Positions 37,736 through 46,275 of a stretch of DNA of 64,000 nucleotides are shown piece by piece. Source of the DNA: Bradyrhizobium sp. CCGUVB4N. GTDB taxonomy: Bacteria > Pseudomonadota > Alphaproteobacteria > Rhizobiales > Xanthobacteraceae. The position numbers and the translations under genes are program-made. The notes below the pieces were generated by a model. The model saw only the letters and a list, made by a program, of their open reading frames with translations, was not told where the DNA came from and ran no database searches. Within the stretch, counting starts at the first letter, position 1, and every line of letters starts with the position of its first letter. Location of the stretch: positions 5,394,001 to 5,458,000 of the forward strand of contig NZ_JANADP010000001.1 of NCBI RefSeq assembly GCF_024199945.1. Direction: 5' to 3'.

Positions 37736-39007
37736 TCAGGCGCTGGCGTTCTCGACGGCACGATCGGACCGATCGGCGTAGATGTAGAGCGGACGCGCCG
37801 TACCTTCCACGACTTCGCGGGAAATCACGACTTCTTCCACACCTTCCAGGCCCGGCAGGTCGAACATCGTCTCGAGCAGGATCGCTTCGAGGATCGAACG
37901 CAGACCACGCGCGCCGGTCTTGCGCTCGATCGCCTTGCGGGCAACCGCGCCAAGCGCCTCGTCGGCGAAGGTCAGCTCGATGTTCTCCATCTCGAACAGC
38001 CGCTGGTACTGTTTCACCAGCGCGTTCTTCGGCTCGGTCAGGATCTTCTTCAGCGAGGTCTCGTCCAGATCCTCGAGCGTCGCCACGACCGGCAGACGGC
38101 CGACGAACTCGGGGATGAGGCCGTACTTCAGGAGATCCTCAGGCTCGACGTGACGGAAGATCTCGCCGGTGCGGCGGTCTTCCGGCGCCATCACCTGGGC
38201 GGCGAAACCGATCGAGGTCGACCGACCGCGCGCCGAGATGATCTTCTCGAGGCCGGCGAACGCACCGCCGCAGATGAACAGGATGTTGGTGGTATCCACC
38301 TGCAGGAATTCCTGCTGGGGATGCTTGCGGCCGCCCTGCGGCGGGACCGAAGCCACCGTGCCTTCCATGATCTTCAGCAGCGCCTGCTGCACGCCCTCAC
38401 CCGACACGTCGCGCGTGATCGAGGGATTGTCGGACTTGCGGCTGATCTTGTCGATTTCGTCGATGTAGACGATGCCGCGCTGGGCGCGCTCGACATTGTA
38501 GTCGGCGGCCTGGAGCAGCTTCAGGATGATGTTCTCGACGTCCTCACCGACATAGCCGGCTTCGGTCAGCGTCGTCGCATCCGCCATCGTGAACGGCACG
38601 TCCAGGATGCGCGCGAGCGTCTGCGCGAGCAGCGTCTTGCCCGAACCGGTCGGACCGATCAGCAGGATGTTCGACTTCGCGAGCTCGACGTCGTTGTGCT
38701 TGGTCTGGTGGTTGAGGCGCTTGTAGTGGTTGTGCACCGCGACCGACAGGACCTTCTTCGCATGGCTCTGGCCGATGACGTAATCGTCGAGAACCTTGCA
38801 GATTTCCTTCGGCGTCGGAATCCCGTCGCGCGACTTGACCAGCGAGGATTTGTTTTCCTCGCGGATGATGTCCATGCAGAGCTCGACGCACTCGTCGCAA
38901 ATGAAGACCGTGGGACCCGCGATCAGTTTGCGGACTTCGTGCTGGCTCTTGCCGCAGAACGAGCAATATAGCGTGTTCTTGGAGTCGCTCGTGCCGACCT
39001 TACTCAT
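37736..39007 (-). CDS. clpX: ATP-dependent Clp protease ATP-binding subunit ClpX
   Basis: 423 residues. The N-terminal C4 zinc domain is CSFCGKSQHEV and CDECVELC. The AAA+ domain has Walker A GPTGSGKT near residue 118, the pore loop GYVGEDVEN and sensor/arginine-finger segment FVGRLPVVATLEDL. ClpX unfolds tagged substrates and feeds ClpP. It is downstream of clpP on the same strand but separated by 449 bases, so it probably has its own promoter, as in other alphaproteobacteria. Confidence 0.98.
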   Translation of the reverse strand: MSKVGTSDSKNTLYCSFCGKSQHEVRKLIAGPTVFICDECVELCMDIIREENKSSLVKSRDGIPTPKEICKVLDDYVIGQSHAKKVLSVAVHNHYKRLNHQTKHNDVELAKSNILLIGPTGSGKTLLAQTLARILDVPFTMADATTLTEAGYVGEDVENIILKLLQAADYNVERAQRGIVYIDEIDKISRKSDNPSITRDVSGEGVQQALLKIMEGTVASVPPQGGRKHPQQEFLQVDTTNILFICGGAFAGLEKIISARGRSTSIGFAAQVMAPEDRRTGEIFRHVEPEDLLKYGLIPEFVGRLPVVATLEDLDETSLKKILTEPKNALVKQYQRLFEMENIELTFADEALGAVARKAIERKTGARGLRSILEAILLETMFDLPGLEGVEEVVISREVVEGTARPLYIYADRSDRAVENASA

Positions 39008-39456
39008 TCATGTCTCCGTCCGCGGTTCGATCCCGTCCGCTCGATCGTCCCATCCCGAAACGTTGGCGGGTAAGGGATTCAAATAGAGCAAATTCCGTAC
39101 CAAAAAAGACCCTACGCGTTACATCCCGTGCGAATCACGGTCACTCGATTCTCCGCGATCATAGCCGATCAATCGTAGCCAACCATGCTGTCACCCGACT
39201 ATCAAGAATTCGCTAATCGGGGGCTCGCTGGCTACCCGTGACAATACCGTGATTTCACGTCTTGGCACGGGCGAAGTGACCGAAATCACCCCAGCGTTGC
39301 TGGATTACCACGAAAAAACGAGCACGAAAGCGGAACTTTCTGCCTGCCGCAGGGCGCAAAACTGGATTTTGCGCCCGTGCCAACGCGTCCTTAACGTGAA
39401 CGCGGTGCTGACGATCCCCGCTCACTCCGGGGATCGCTGTTGCGGTCCCGCGAGTG
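39008..39456. other. clpP-clpX intergenic region with a strong inverted repeat
   Basis: 449 bases without a supported gene. GGGCGCAAAA (39352-39361) and TTTTGCGCCC (39367-39376) form a perfect 10-bp stem with a 5-base loop about 80 bases after the clpP stop, probably the end of the clpP transcript. The right-hand clpX leader has no promoter that I can define with confidence. An 88-codon minus-strand frame (39255-39521) overlaps clpP and is not credible. Confidence 0.55.
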
Positions 39457-40092
39457 CTACGGGGTCTTCGCTGCTGCGGCCTCTTCGGCGCGCTTGTCGA
39501 TGACCTTGTCGACCAGACCAAACTCCTTGGCGTCGTTGGCGGTCAGGAACTTGTCGCGTTCCAGCGCGTCTTCGATCGTCTTGTAGGTCTGGCCGGTGTG
39601 CTTCACGTAGATCTCGTTGAGCCGCTTCTTCAGGTTCAGGATTTCCTGAGCGTGCAGCATGATGTCGGTGGCCTGGCCCTGGAAGCCGCCGGAGGGCTGA
39701 TGCACCATGATGCGCGCGTTCGGCAGCGAGAAGCGCATGTCCTTCTCGCCGGCGCAGAGCAGCAGCGAGCCCATCGAAGCCGCCTGGCCCGTGCACAGCG
39801 TCGAAACCGGCGGGCGGATGAACTGCATGGTGTCGTAGATCGCAAGGCCCGACGTCACCACGCCACCCGGCGAGTTGATGTACATCGAGATTTCCTTCTT
39901 CGGATTTTCCGCTTCGAGGAACAGGAGCTGCGCGACGATCAGCGTCGACATGCCGTCCTCGACCGGTCCGGTCACGAAGATGATGCGCTCTTTCAGCAGG
40001 CGCGAGAAAATGTCGTAGGCGCGCTCGCCACGGTTGGTCTGCTCGACCACCATGGGCACGAGGTTCATGTAGGTTTCAACCGGATCGCGCAT
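39457..40092 (-). CDS. clpP: ATP-dependent Clp protease proteolytic subunit ClpP
   Basis: 211 residues. The catalytic serine is in GQAASMGS, the histidine in IMVHQPSGG and the aspartate in the LERDKFLTANDAKEFGLVD region. ClpP forms a barrel of two heptamers. The C-terminus is extended and Ala-rich (KRAEEAAAAKTP). It lies between tig and clpX, the conserved tig-clpP-clpX order, 281 bases after tig. Confidence 0.98.
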   Translation of the reverse strand: MRDPVETYMNLVPMVVEQTNRGERAYDIFSRLLKERIIFVTGPVEDGMSTLIVAQLLFLEAENPKKEISMYINSPGGVVTSGLAIYDTMQFIRPPVSTLCTGQAASMGSLLLCAGEKDMRFSLPNARIMVHQPSGGFQGQATDIMLHAQEILNLKKRLNEIYVKHTGQTYKTIEDALERDKFLTANDAKEFGLVDKVIDKRAEEAAAAKTP

Positions 40093-40297
40093 GAGTCACC
40101 TAGGTTTTCGGAGGACGCCGCCACTCTTGCCGGAAGGCCGATGGACGTCCCGTGATGCAGGAAGTTGGTAGAACAGGAACGCTTGCAAGTAGAACGCTTG
40201 GGTACAGGGTGCACCGACAGATATAGCCCAATTCGCGCGAGACAAGTGCGGAACGAATTAAGGCTTAATCTACCGGGCACTTGAAGCTGATTCTCGC

Positions 40298-40333
40298 AAA
40301 AAGGCCCAGCCGGCCATCTGGCTAGCTGGGTCC
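40298..40333 (-). terminator. intrinsic terminator of tig
   Basis: On the minus strand GGACCCAGC, a 14-base loop with its own short pairing, and GCTGGGCC are followed by TTTTTGC. It is 40 bases after the tig stop. Confidence 0.75.
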
Positions 40334-40373
40334 CTTCGCAGATCATCCTTAATAGAAGACTGTCTCAACGCCT

Positions 40374-41732
40374 TCAGGCTGCAGTCTTTTCCTCGTCGTC
40401 CTTGTACAGATCCTCGCGCGAAACCTTCTTCTCGGTCACGTTGGCGAGCTCGAGGATGAAGTCGACGACCTTGTCCTCGTAGATCGGTGCACGAAGCTGG
40501 GCCAGCGCCTGGGCATTGCTGCGGTAATAGTCCCAGACTTCCTTCTCGCGGCCCGGCATCGAGCGCGCACGCTCGATCACGGCACGGCCGACCTCGTCGT
40601 CCGTCACGGTGATCTTGTTCTTCTCGCCGATCTCGGAGAGCACGAGACCGAGACGCACGCGGCGGTCGGCGATCTTGCGGTACTCCTCCTTGGCCTTGTC
40701 CTCGGTGGTATCCTCGTCGGCGAAGGTCTTGCCGGCGGAATCCATCTCGGCCTTGACCGAGTTCCACATCAGATTGAACTCCTCGTCGACGAGCGAGGGC
40801 GGCGCCTCGAAGCGATGCGCCTCGTCGAGACGGTCGAGCAGCGCGCGCTTGACGCGCTGGCGCGTCGCACCGGCGTATTCGGCAACCAGCCGCTCGCGCG
40901 CGGCTTCCTTGAGCTTGTCCAGCGACTCCAGGCCGAGCGTCTTGGCGAACTCGTCGTCGATGGTGAGATCCTGCGGCGCCTCGATCAGCGTCGCGGTGGT
41001 CTCGAACTCGGCCGGCTGGCCGGCCAGCTTCTCGCTCATGTAGTTCTTGGGGAACGACACCTTCAGCGTGCGCGTCTCGTTCGCGCCGATGCCGATCAGC
41101 TGCTCCTCGAAGCCCGGGATGAAGGTGTTGGATCCGATCGCGACCTGGATGCCCTCGCCGGTGCCGCCCTCGAAGGCCTCGCCGTTGATGGTGCCCTTGA
41201 AGTTGATGGTGACGCGGTCGCCGGAGGCGGCCTTGGCGCCCTCACCCTTGTCGGCATAGCCGCGGTTGGTGTCGGCGATGCGCTTGATCGCCTCGTCGAC
41301 GTCCGAATCGGACACGTCAGCGACGGGCTTCTCGACCTGGAAGGTCTTGAAGTCGGCGAGCGCGATCGCGGGCACCACTTCGATTGCGACCGTGTAGGTC
41401 AGGTCGGACTTGCCCGACAGCAGCTCCTCGACCTCGGCCTGCTCGGTCGGCATGGTGATCTTCGGCTCGGTCGCGAGCTTGAAGCCGCGCTCGGAGAACA
41501 GCTGGGTGTTGGTGTCGCGGATGGTCTGGTCGATGGTCTCGGCCATCACCGAACGGCCATAGACCTTCTTGAGGTGGCCGACCGGCACCTTGCCGGGACG
41601 GAAGCCGTTGAGGCGAACCTTGTCCTTGAGGTCGACGAGCTTGGCACCAGCCTTGGCGTCGAGATCAGACGCGGGAACGCTGATCTTGAACTCGTGCTTC
41701 AAGCCTTCCGAGAGGGTTTCTGTGACCTGCAT
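40374..41732 (-). CDS. tig: trigger factor (ribosome-associated chaperone)
   Basis: 452 residues from the ATG at 41732 (MQVTETLSEGLKHEFKISVP); upstream extension lacks a ribosome site. The ribosome-binding signature is GFRPGKVP near residue 44. The FKBP-type prolyl isomerase domain (about 165-250) includes DRVTINFKGTINGEAFEGGT, and the C-terminal chaperone arms follow. It binds near the exit tunnel and protects nascent chains. A tRNA-Leu gene lies 180 bases upstream on the same strand. Confidence 0.97.
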   Translation of the reverse strand: MQVTETLSEGLKHEFKISVPASDLDAKAGAKLVDLKDKVRLNGFRPGKVPVGHLKKVYGRSVMAETIDQTIRDTNTQLFSERGFKLATEPKITMPTEQAEVEELLSGKSDLTYTVAIEVVPAIALADFKTFQVEKPVADVSDSDVDEAIKRIADTNRGYADKGEGAKAASGDRVTINFKGTINGEAFEGGTGEGIQVAIGSNTFIPGFEEQLIGIGANETRTLKVSFPKNYMSEKLAGQPAEFETTATLIEAPQDLTIDDEFAKTLGLESLDKLKEAARERLVAEYAGATRQRVKRALLDRLDEAHRFEAPPSLVDEEFNLMWNSVKAEMDSAGKTFADEDTTEDKAKEEYRKIADRRVRLGLVLSEIGEKNKITVTDDEVGRAVIERARSMPGREKEVWDYYRSNAQALAQLRAPIYEDKVVDFILELANVTEKKVSREDLYKDDEEKTAA

Positions 41733-41912
41733 GGCGTTCAATCTTCTTCCCGTTCGGTCCCGGCACGCTTCCCGCGTCGGGACGCTGTCATTAATCGATC
41801 CGGCGCGAGGCAAACGCCTCAACACCGGTGGTTCATCGAGCCCGGCTCCATGCGGAAAAACGTCCGCGCGGAGCGAGGCCCCTCAGTAATCCGTGCAAAC
41901 GCTGAAAGCGCT

Positions 41913-41997
41913 TGGTGCGGGCGGAGGGACTCGAACCCCCACAACTTTCGTCACTGGAACCTAAATCCAGCGCGTCTACCAGTTCCGCCACGCCCGC
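41913..41997 (-). tRNA. tRNA-Leu (TAG)
   Basis: On the minus strand acceptor GCGGGCG pairs with CGCCCGC, the anticodon loop ATTTAGG contains TAG (41963-41961), a long variable arm follows (class II tRNA), the T-loop is GGTTCGAGTCC, discriminator A and CCA are encoded. Confidence 0.97.
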
Positions 41998-42041
41998 GTA
42001 AATTTGCATCAAGACCGGCCGCGATGCCGCGGGCGGCCGGG

Positions 42042-42047
42042 CTTATA
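42042..42047 (-). promoter_or_regulatory. candidate -10 box of the tRNA-Leu promoter
   Basis: TATAAG on the minus strand, 45 bases upstream of the tRNA. A -35 cannot be placed with confidence; TTGCTG lies 19 bases upstream of it. Confidence 0.35.
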
Positions 42048-42110
42048 GCATGTGCCCGATTGTTCGCAGCAAAAAAATGGCCTGTTGGAGGCACTCTCCA
42101 AGTAGGCACG

Positions 42111-43469
42111 ATGGCTGGACTTATCCAGCGCGGCATGGTCCGGATCGCGCTTATGACACCGCGGATTTTTGACCTGAACCGGCGCGAGGTTTTGGCCGGA
42201 ATTGGCACCTCCCTGGGGGCCTCGGCCGCCGGCCTGATGGCCGGCGGTGCCGGCCCGATTCCGACCGCCCAGGTCGCGCTTCAGGCGAGGCCGGCCACGC
42301 TGGCTCTGAGGCCGGGTCAGCCGGCTACACCGATCTGGGAGCTGGCCGCCGCAAGCCACATCGGGAATGTGCGTTTCAAGCGCGGCGACCGCTGCGAGGT
42401 GGTGTTTCGGAACGATCTGCCTGTGCCGCTTGCCCCAGCCTGGTACGGCCTCGATGGCACCCCCGTACCGGACCCGTTGGCGGGACGGGCACCCACTGCA
42501 CCGGGCTCGACCGAAACATCAATTATTTCAATACCAAACGCGGGAACCTTGCTGGCCAACTTCCGTCTCTTTGAGGACCGCCTGAACCAGCCGGCACGCC
42601 CGCTCCCGATCATCGCCGCGGAGACGAGCCCCGTCGCCACCGACCGCGACGAGGTCCTGCTGATCGAGGAATGGCGCGTGAAGCCGGACGGCACCGCGCT
42701 TCCGCCGGGCCGGGATCCCAAGGACACGACCCCGCTCTACACGCTGAACGGACGCACTTCATTCGAACTCTCAGCCTCGGCCGGCGAACGGCTGCGGCTG
42801 CGCTTCATCAACGGCTCGCAACGCTCTGTTCTGGCAATCAAATTGGAAAGCCACGAGGTCCAGGTGATGGCGTTGGACGGTCAGCCGGCCGAGCCCTTCC
42901 CGGCCCGCAACGGCGCCCTGGTGCTCGCCCCCGGCGCGCGCGCCGATGCCTTTGTGGATGCGGCCACATCGGCCGCGTTGGTGCTGCACGACGGCAACGA
43001 GGCGCGCCCGATCGGGCGCCTCACCGTTTCCGGCAAACTGGAGCGGCGCACCCCGCTGCCCGCGCCGCAGCCGCTGCCTTCGAACGACCTTCCCGAAAAA
43101 CTCGATCTGAGGGGCGCCCTGCGGTTCGATGTCGCGCTCGGCCCCGCCGACGCCGGCTGGGCCCGGACGGCCAATTTCTCCACTGCCTCGGCGCCTGCCT
43201 TCCGCGCCAAGACCGGCCGGACCGTCGTGCTGGCGGTGAAGAACTCCGGCCCTGCGACCAACGTCTTCCACCTGCACGGCCACCATTTCCGCCTGCTCGA
43301 CCGGCTCGACGACGGCTGGAAGCCCTACTGGCTCGACACGCTCGCCATCGAGCCCGGCCAGACCCAGCGCGTCGCCTTCGCCGCGACCTCGCCGGGACGA
43401 TGGCTGATCGAATCCGTCGTCACCGATTGGGCCGCGCCGCGGCTGGTGCGGTGGTATGGGGTGGAGTGA
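42111..43469 (+). CDS. multicopper-oxidase-fold protein lacking most copper ligands (FtsP/SufI-like)
   Basis: 452 residues from the ATG at 42111; ATGs at 42135 and 42153 are alternatives. The N-terminus has a twin-arginine-like DLNRREVLAGIGTSLGASAA. Three cupredoxin-like regions can be followed. The first copper motif, HWHG in true oxidases, is AWYG here; the second (WYHSH) is replaced near TLLANFRL; the last (HCHxxxH) is IESVVTDWA. Only FHLHGHHFRLL, the third motif, remains. Loss of ligands on this scale occurs in FtsP/SufI, a Tat substrate of the divisome, so a structural role in the envelope is more likely than oxidase activity. It follows tRNA-Leu divergently. Confidence 0.85.
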   Translation: MAGLIQRGMVRIALMTPRIFDLNRREVLAGIGTSLGASAAGLMAGGAGPIPTAQVALQARPATLALRPGQPATPIWELAAASHIGNVRFKRGDRCEVVFRNDLPVPLAPAWYGLDGTPVPDPLAGRAPTAPGSTETSIISIPNAGTLLANFRLFEDRLNQPARPLPIIAAETSPVATDRDEVLLIEEWRVKPDGTALPPGRDPKDTTPLYTLNGRTSFELSASAGERLRLRFINGSQRSVLAIKLESHEVQVMALDGQPAEPFPARNGALVLAPGARADAFVDAATSAALVLHDGNEARPIGRLTVSGKLERRTPLPAPQPLPSNDLPEKLDLRGALRFDVALGPADAGWARTANFSTASAPAFRAKTGRTVVLAVKNSGPATNVFHLHGHHFRLLDRLDDGWKPYWLDTLAIEPGQTQRVAFAATSPGRWLIESVVTDWAAPRLVRWYGVE

Positions 43470-43470
43470 G

Positions 43471-43908
43471 CTAGGCGCGCCGCCAGGCGTAGCGGGCGTC
43501 CGGCTCCCGCTCCTCGTTACGCGCCCCGTCGGTCGCCTCGACCATCCTGAACCCGCGCGCCTCATAGAAGCGGCGCGCCGGAGCGTTGCGCTGGAAGGTC
43601 CAGAGCTCGAGCCGCTCGCTGGCGCCCTTGGCGATGTCGAGCAGTTCCGTGCCGATGCCGCGTCCATGGAAAGCGGGAAGCACGTAGAGCTGCTCGATCC
43701 AGCCGTCACGGAAGGCGATGATCCCGCTCAGCTCATCGCCGTCGAAGCGTCCCCACACGCGGCAAGTCGGAAGGATTCGCTCGCGATAGAACCAGTGATC
43801 CTCGTCGGGCGTATGCAGCCCGGTGAGCCACGGCATCGCCCGGTCAAACGCGGCCCGATGGACCCGCGCCGCCGCGCCCATGTCGGGGAGCGCGAGCGGC
43901 CGAAGCAT
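43471..43908 (-). CDS. GNAT-family N-acetyltransferase
   Basis: 145 residues. The acetyl-CoA loop is LYVLPAFHGRGIGTELLD (Q/RxxGxG/A type) near residue 75, followed by LELWTFQRNAPARRFYEARG, the conserved motif B. The acceptor substrate is unknown. Its ATG overlaps the nnr stop as TGATG, so it is the second gene of an nnr operon. Its stop is convergent with the multicopper-oxidase-like gene one base away. Confidence 0.9.
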   Translation of the reverse strand: MLRPLALPDMGAAARVHRAAFDRAMPWLTGLHTPDEDHWFYRERILPTCRVWGRFDGDELSGIIAFRDGWIEQLYVLPAFHGRGIGTELLDIAKGASERLELWTFQRNAPARRFYEARGFRMVEATDGARNEEREPDARYAWRRA

Positions 43909-45407
43909 CAGTATTCGATCCCGAGCGCGCTGTAGATCCGCCGATGCACGGCCGGCAGCGTCTCGGTGAGGTCTTCGGCGATCAGTCCGGGCCCCGCTTC
44001 GCTTGCCGCCTCGCCATGCATCCAGACGCCGATGCTGGCGGCCTCGAACGCCGGCACGCCCTGCGCCAGGAGACCCGCAATGATGCCGGCGAGCACGTCG
44101 CCAGCGCCGGCGGTGGCGAGCCAGGGCGGCGCGTTGGCGGCGATGGTGGCGCGGCCGTCGGGGGCGGCGATCGTGGTGTCGGGGCCCTTCAGGAGCACGA
44201 CGGCGCCGGAGCGTTCCGCGGCAGCGCGCACCCGCTCGAGCTTCGAGCGACCCGGAGTCTTGTTGCTGAGGTCGGAGAACAACCGCGGAAACTCGCCCTC
44301 ATGCGGCGTCAGCACCACCTCGGCCTCAGCCGCGGACTTGATCGATTCAAACAGCCGCTCGGGATTGGCGGCAAAGCTCGTCAACGCATCCGCATCGAGC
44401 ACGACATGGCGCTGCGCCGAGATCGCGGTGTGCACCATGTCGCAGGTGCGCGCACCGACGCCGGCGCCGGGACCGATCATGCAGGTATTGTAGCGTTTGT
44501 CGGCGAGCAGCTCGCCGAACTCGACCACGGTGTCGACGGGACGCACCATCACGGCGGTCAGTGCGGCTGCATTGATCGCGAGCGCATCGCGCGGGGTCGC
44601 GAGCGTCACCAGGCCAGCGCCGGCCCGCAAGGCGCCGCGGGCGGCGAGCCGCGCAGCCCCGGTCGCGGCCGCATCGCCGGAGAGCGCCAGCACATGGCCA
44701 CGCGCGTATTTATGGCCGTCGATGCGCGGTACCGGAAAGGCGGCGCCCCAGAAATCCGGATCGTTCTCGAAGAGCTGCGGCGCGATCTCGTCGAGCACCT
44801 GCGCGTCGATGCCGATGTCGGCGACGCGCACGCGGCCGCAATGCATGCGACCCGGCAGCAGCAAATGCGCGGGCTTCTTGCGAAAGAACGTGACGGTCTC
44901 GGCGGCATTCACCGCGACGCCCAGCACGGCCGCGCTGGTGCCGTTGATGCCGCTCGGCAGATCGACCGCCAGCACCGGCGCGCCATTGGCATTGATCGCC
45001 TCGATCATCGCGCGTGCCTCGCCCTCGACGGGACGGCTGAGGCCCGCGCCGAACAGCGCATCGATGATCAGCGCCGGCTTTCCGATCGCCTGCGGATTGA
45101 ACGGCAGCACCGGCTGCTTCCAGCCGCGCGCGGCGGAGGCGGCGTCGCCCTGCAGCTGATCGCGCTCGCACATCAGGATGATGGAGACCTCGCGCCCCTG
45201 CGCGGCGAGCTCCGCGGCTGCGACAAAACCGTCACCGCCGTTGTTGCCGGGGCCGGCAACGATCAGGATTGGCCCCTCCTCCACCAATGCGTTGGCGGCC
45301 TCCGCGACCGTCTGGCCCGCACTCAGCATCAGCTTGAAGCCGGGCGTGCCGGCAGTGATGCTGAGTTGATCAGCGCGCTGCATTTCGGCGGTGGTTAGAA
45401 CTTCCAT
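43908..45407 (-). CDS. nnr: bifunctional NAD(P)H-hydrate epimerase / ADP-dependent dehydratase
   Basis: 499 residues from the ATG at 45407, which has AGGGAAG in front. The N-terminal YjeF domain carries GPGNNGGDGFVAAAELAAQG near residue 48 (epimerase of R- and S-NADHX), and the C-terminal ribokinase-like domain carries GAGDVLAGIIAGLLAQG near 445 (dehydratase). The enzyme repairs hydrated NADH/NADPH. It is upstream of glnB on the opposite strand, and the 379-base gap between them holds the glnB promoter. Confidence 0.95.
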   Translation of the reverse strand: MEVLTTAEMQRADQLSITAGTPGFKLMLSAGQTVAEAANALVEEGPILIVAGPGNNGGDGFVAAAELAAQGREVSIILMCERDQLQGDAASAARGWKQPVLPFNPQAIGKPALIIDALFGAGLSRPVEGEARAMIEAINANGAPVLAVDLPSGINGTSAAVLGVAVNAAETVTFFRKKPAHLLLPGRMHCGRVRVADIGIDAQVLDEIAPQLFENDPDFWGAAFPVPRIDGHKYARGHVLALSGDAAATGAARLAARGALRAGAGLVTLATPRDALAINAAALTAVMVRPVDTVVEFGELLADKRYNTCMIGPGAGVGARTCDMVHTAISAQRHVVLDADALTSFAANPERLFESIKSAAEAEVVLTPHEGEFPRLFSDLSNKTPGRSKLERVRAAAERSGAVVLLKGPDTTIAAPDGRATIAANAPPWLATAGAGDVLAGIIAGLLAQGVPAFEAASIGVWMHGEAASEAGPGLIAEDLTETLPAVHRRIYSALGIEY

Positions 45408-45601
45408 GCCACTTCCCTGGTCTAAACGCCTTTTCAACAGGCACGTTTCATGCCGATCCGGGCAACGGAACAACGATCTGCACAGATATTGAACCGTTTG
45501 CCTATTTCGTAGTCTGCGGTATTTTGAGCCGGTCGGCTCCACCTATCAGAGATGCTCGTTAAAAGGCTGATAACGCTCCAATAATCAGGGCATTTGCAAC
45601 T

Positions 45602-45617
45602 TGGCATAGACCCTGCT
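45602..45617 (+). promoter_or_regulatory. sigma-54 promoter of glnB
   Basis: TGGCATAGACCCTGCT matches the sigma-54 consensus TGGCAC-N5-TTGCT, with GG and GC exactly 12 bases apart. It lies 170 bases before the glnB start. B. japonicum glnB is known to be transcribed from tandem promoters, one of them NtrC-dependent, which fits. I do not see a perfect NtrC site upstream. Confidence 0.7.
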
Positions 45618-45786
45618 TTCGAGGAAGTCGCTTCGGCTCGTCGTGCTCACTGGCATTATCTGGGTGTGGCCGGCCGTTGTTGCCGGGCTGGTCAGGTCCC
45701 GGCATAGCGAAGACAAGATCGTGCGTTAAGAAAAGCGCATCCTGACGAAGACGTTGCTAATTGATCGAAAGGCCGGGAGGCGCGCA

Positions 45787-46125
45787 GTGAAGAAAATCGA
45801 AGCCATCATCAAGCCGTTCAAGCTCGACGAGGTGAAGGAAGCGCTTCAGGAAGTCGGCCTCCAGGGCATCACCGTGACCGAGGCCAAGGGCTTTGGCCGG
45901 CAGAAGGGCCACGCCGAACTCTACCGCGGCGCAGAATACATCGTCGACTTCCTGCCCAAGGTGAAGATCGAGATCGTGATCGGCGACGACCTGGTCGAGC
46001 GCGCGATCGACGCGATCCGCCGTGCCGCGCAAACCGGGCGCATCGGCGACGGCAAGATCTTCGTCTCCAATATCGAAGAGGCGATCCGCATCCGAACCGG
46101 CGAATCCGGGCTGGACGCTATCTGA
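45787..46125 (+). CDS. glnB: nitrogen regulatory protein P-II
   Basis: 112 residues from a GTG at 45787 with GGGAGG seven bases ahead; the upstream in-frame part is non-coding. The T-loop contains HAELYRGAEYIVDFLPK with Tyr51, the uridylylation site. The C-terminal RTGESGLDAI is the conserved P-II end. It signals nitrogen and 2-oxoglutarate status to glutamine synthetase adenylylation and to NtrB. It precedes glnA by 150 bases, the rhizobial glnB-glnA arrangement. Confidence 0.97.
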   Translation: MKKIEAIIKPFKLDEVKEALQEVGLQGITVTEAKGFGRQKGHAELYRGAEYIVDFLPKVKIEIVIGDDLVERAIDAIRRAAQTGRIGDGKIFVSNIEEAIRIRTGESGLDAI

Positions 46126-46167
46126 GCCGGGTGCTATCCCGAATTTTGCGACACTCTGAAAGAAAAA

Positions 46168-46195
46168 AGGCTGCTTCGGCGGCCTGATTTCGTTT
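46168..46195 (+). terminator. attenuator-like hairpin between glnB and glnA
   Basis: AGGCTGC, a TTCG tetraloop and GCGGCCT (46168-46185, one G-T pair) are followed by GATTTCGTTT, an interrupted U-run. It could reduce read-through from glnB into glnA. Confidence 0.5.
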
Positions 46196-46275
46196 GTGCG
46201 GTTGCGCCAACTCGCCGAAAGCGAGAACGAATCTGCTCATCTGGAAACCGACCCGCAGAGCCAAAAGGGGTATGC

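Noticed and set aside
39255..39521. 88-codon minus-strand frame between clpP and clpX
   Set aside because: Overlaps the end of clpP in another frame and lacks a ribosome site.
40815..43469. 884-codon plus-strand frame covering tig antisense, tRNA-Leu and the multicopper-oxidase-like gene
   Set aside because: Only the 3' part from 42111 is real. The upstream part crosses the tRNA and mirrors tig.
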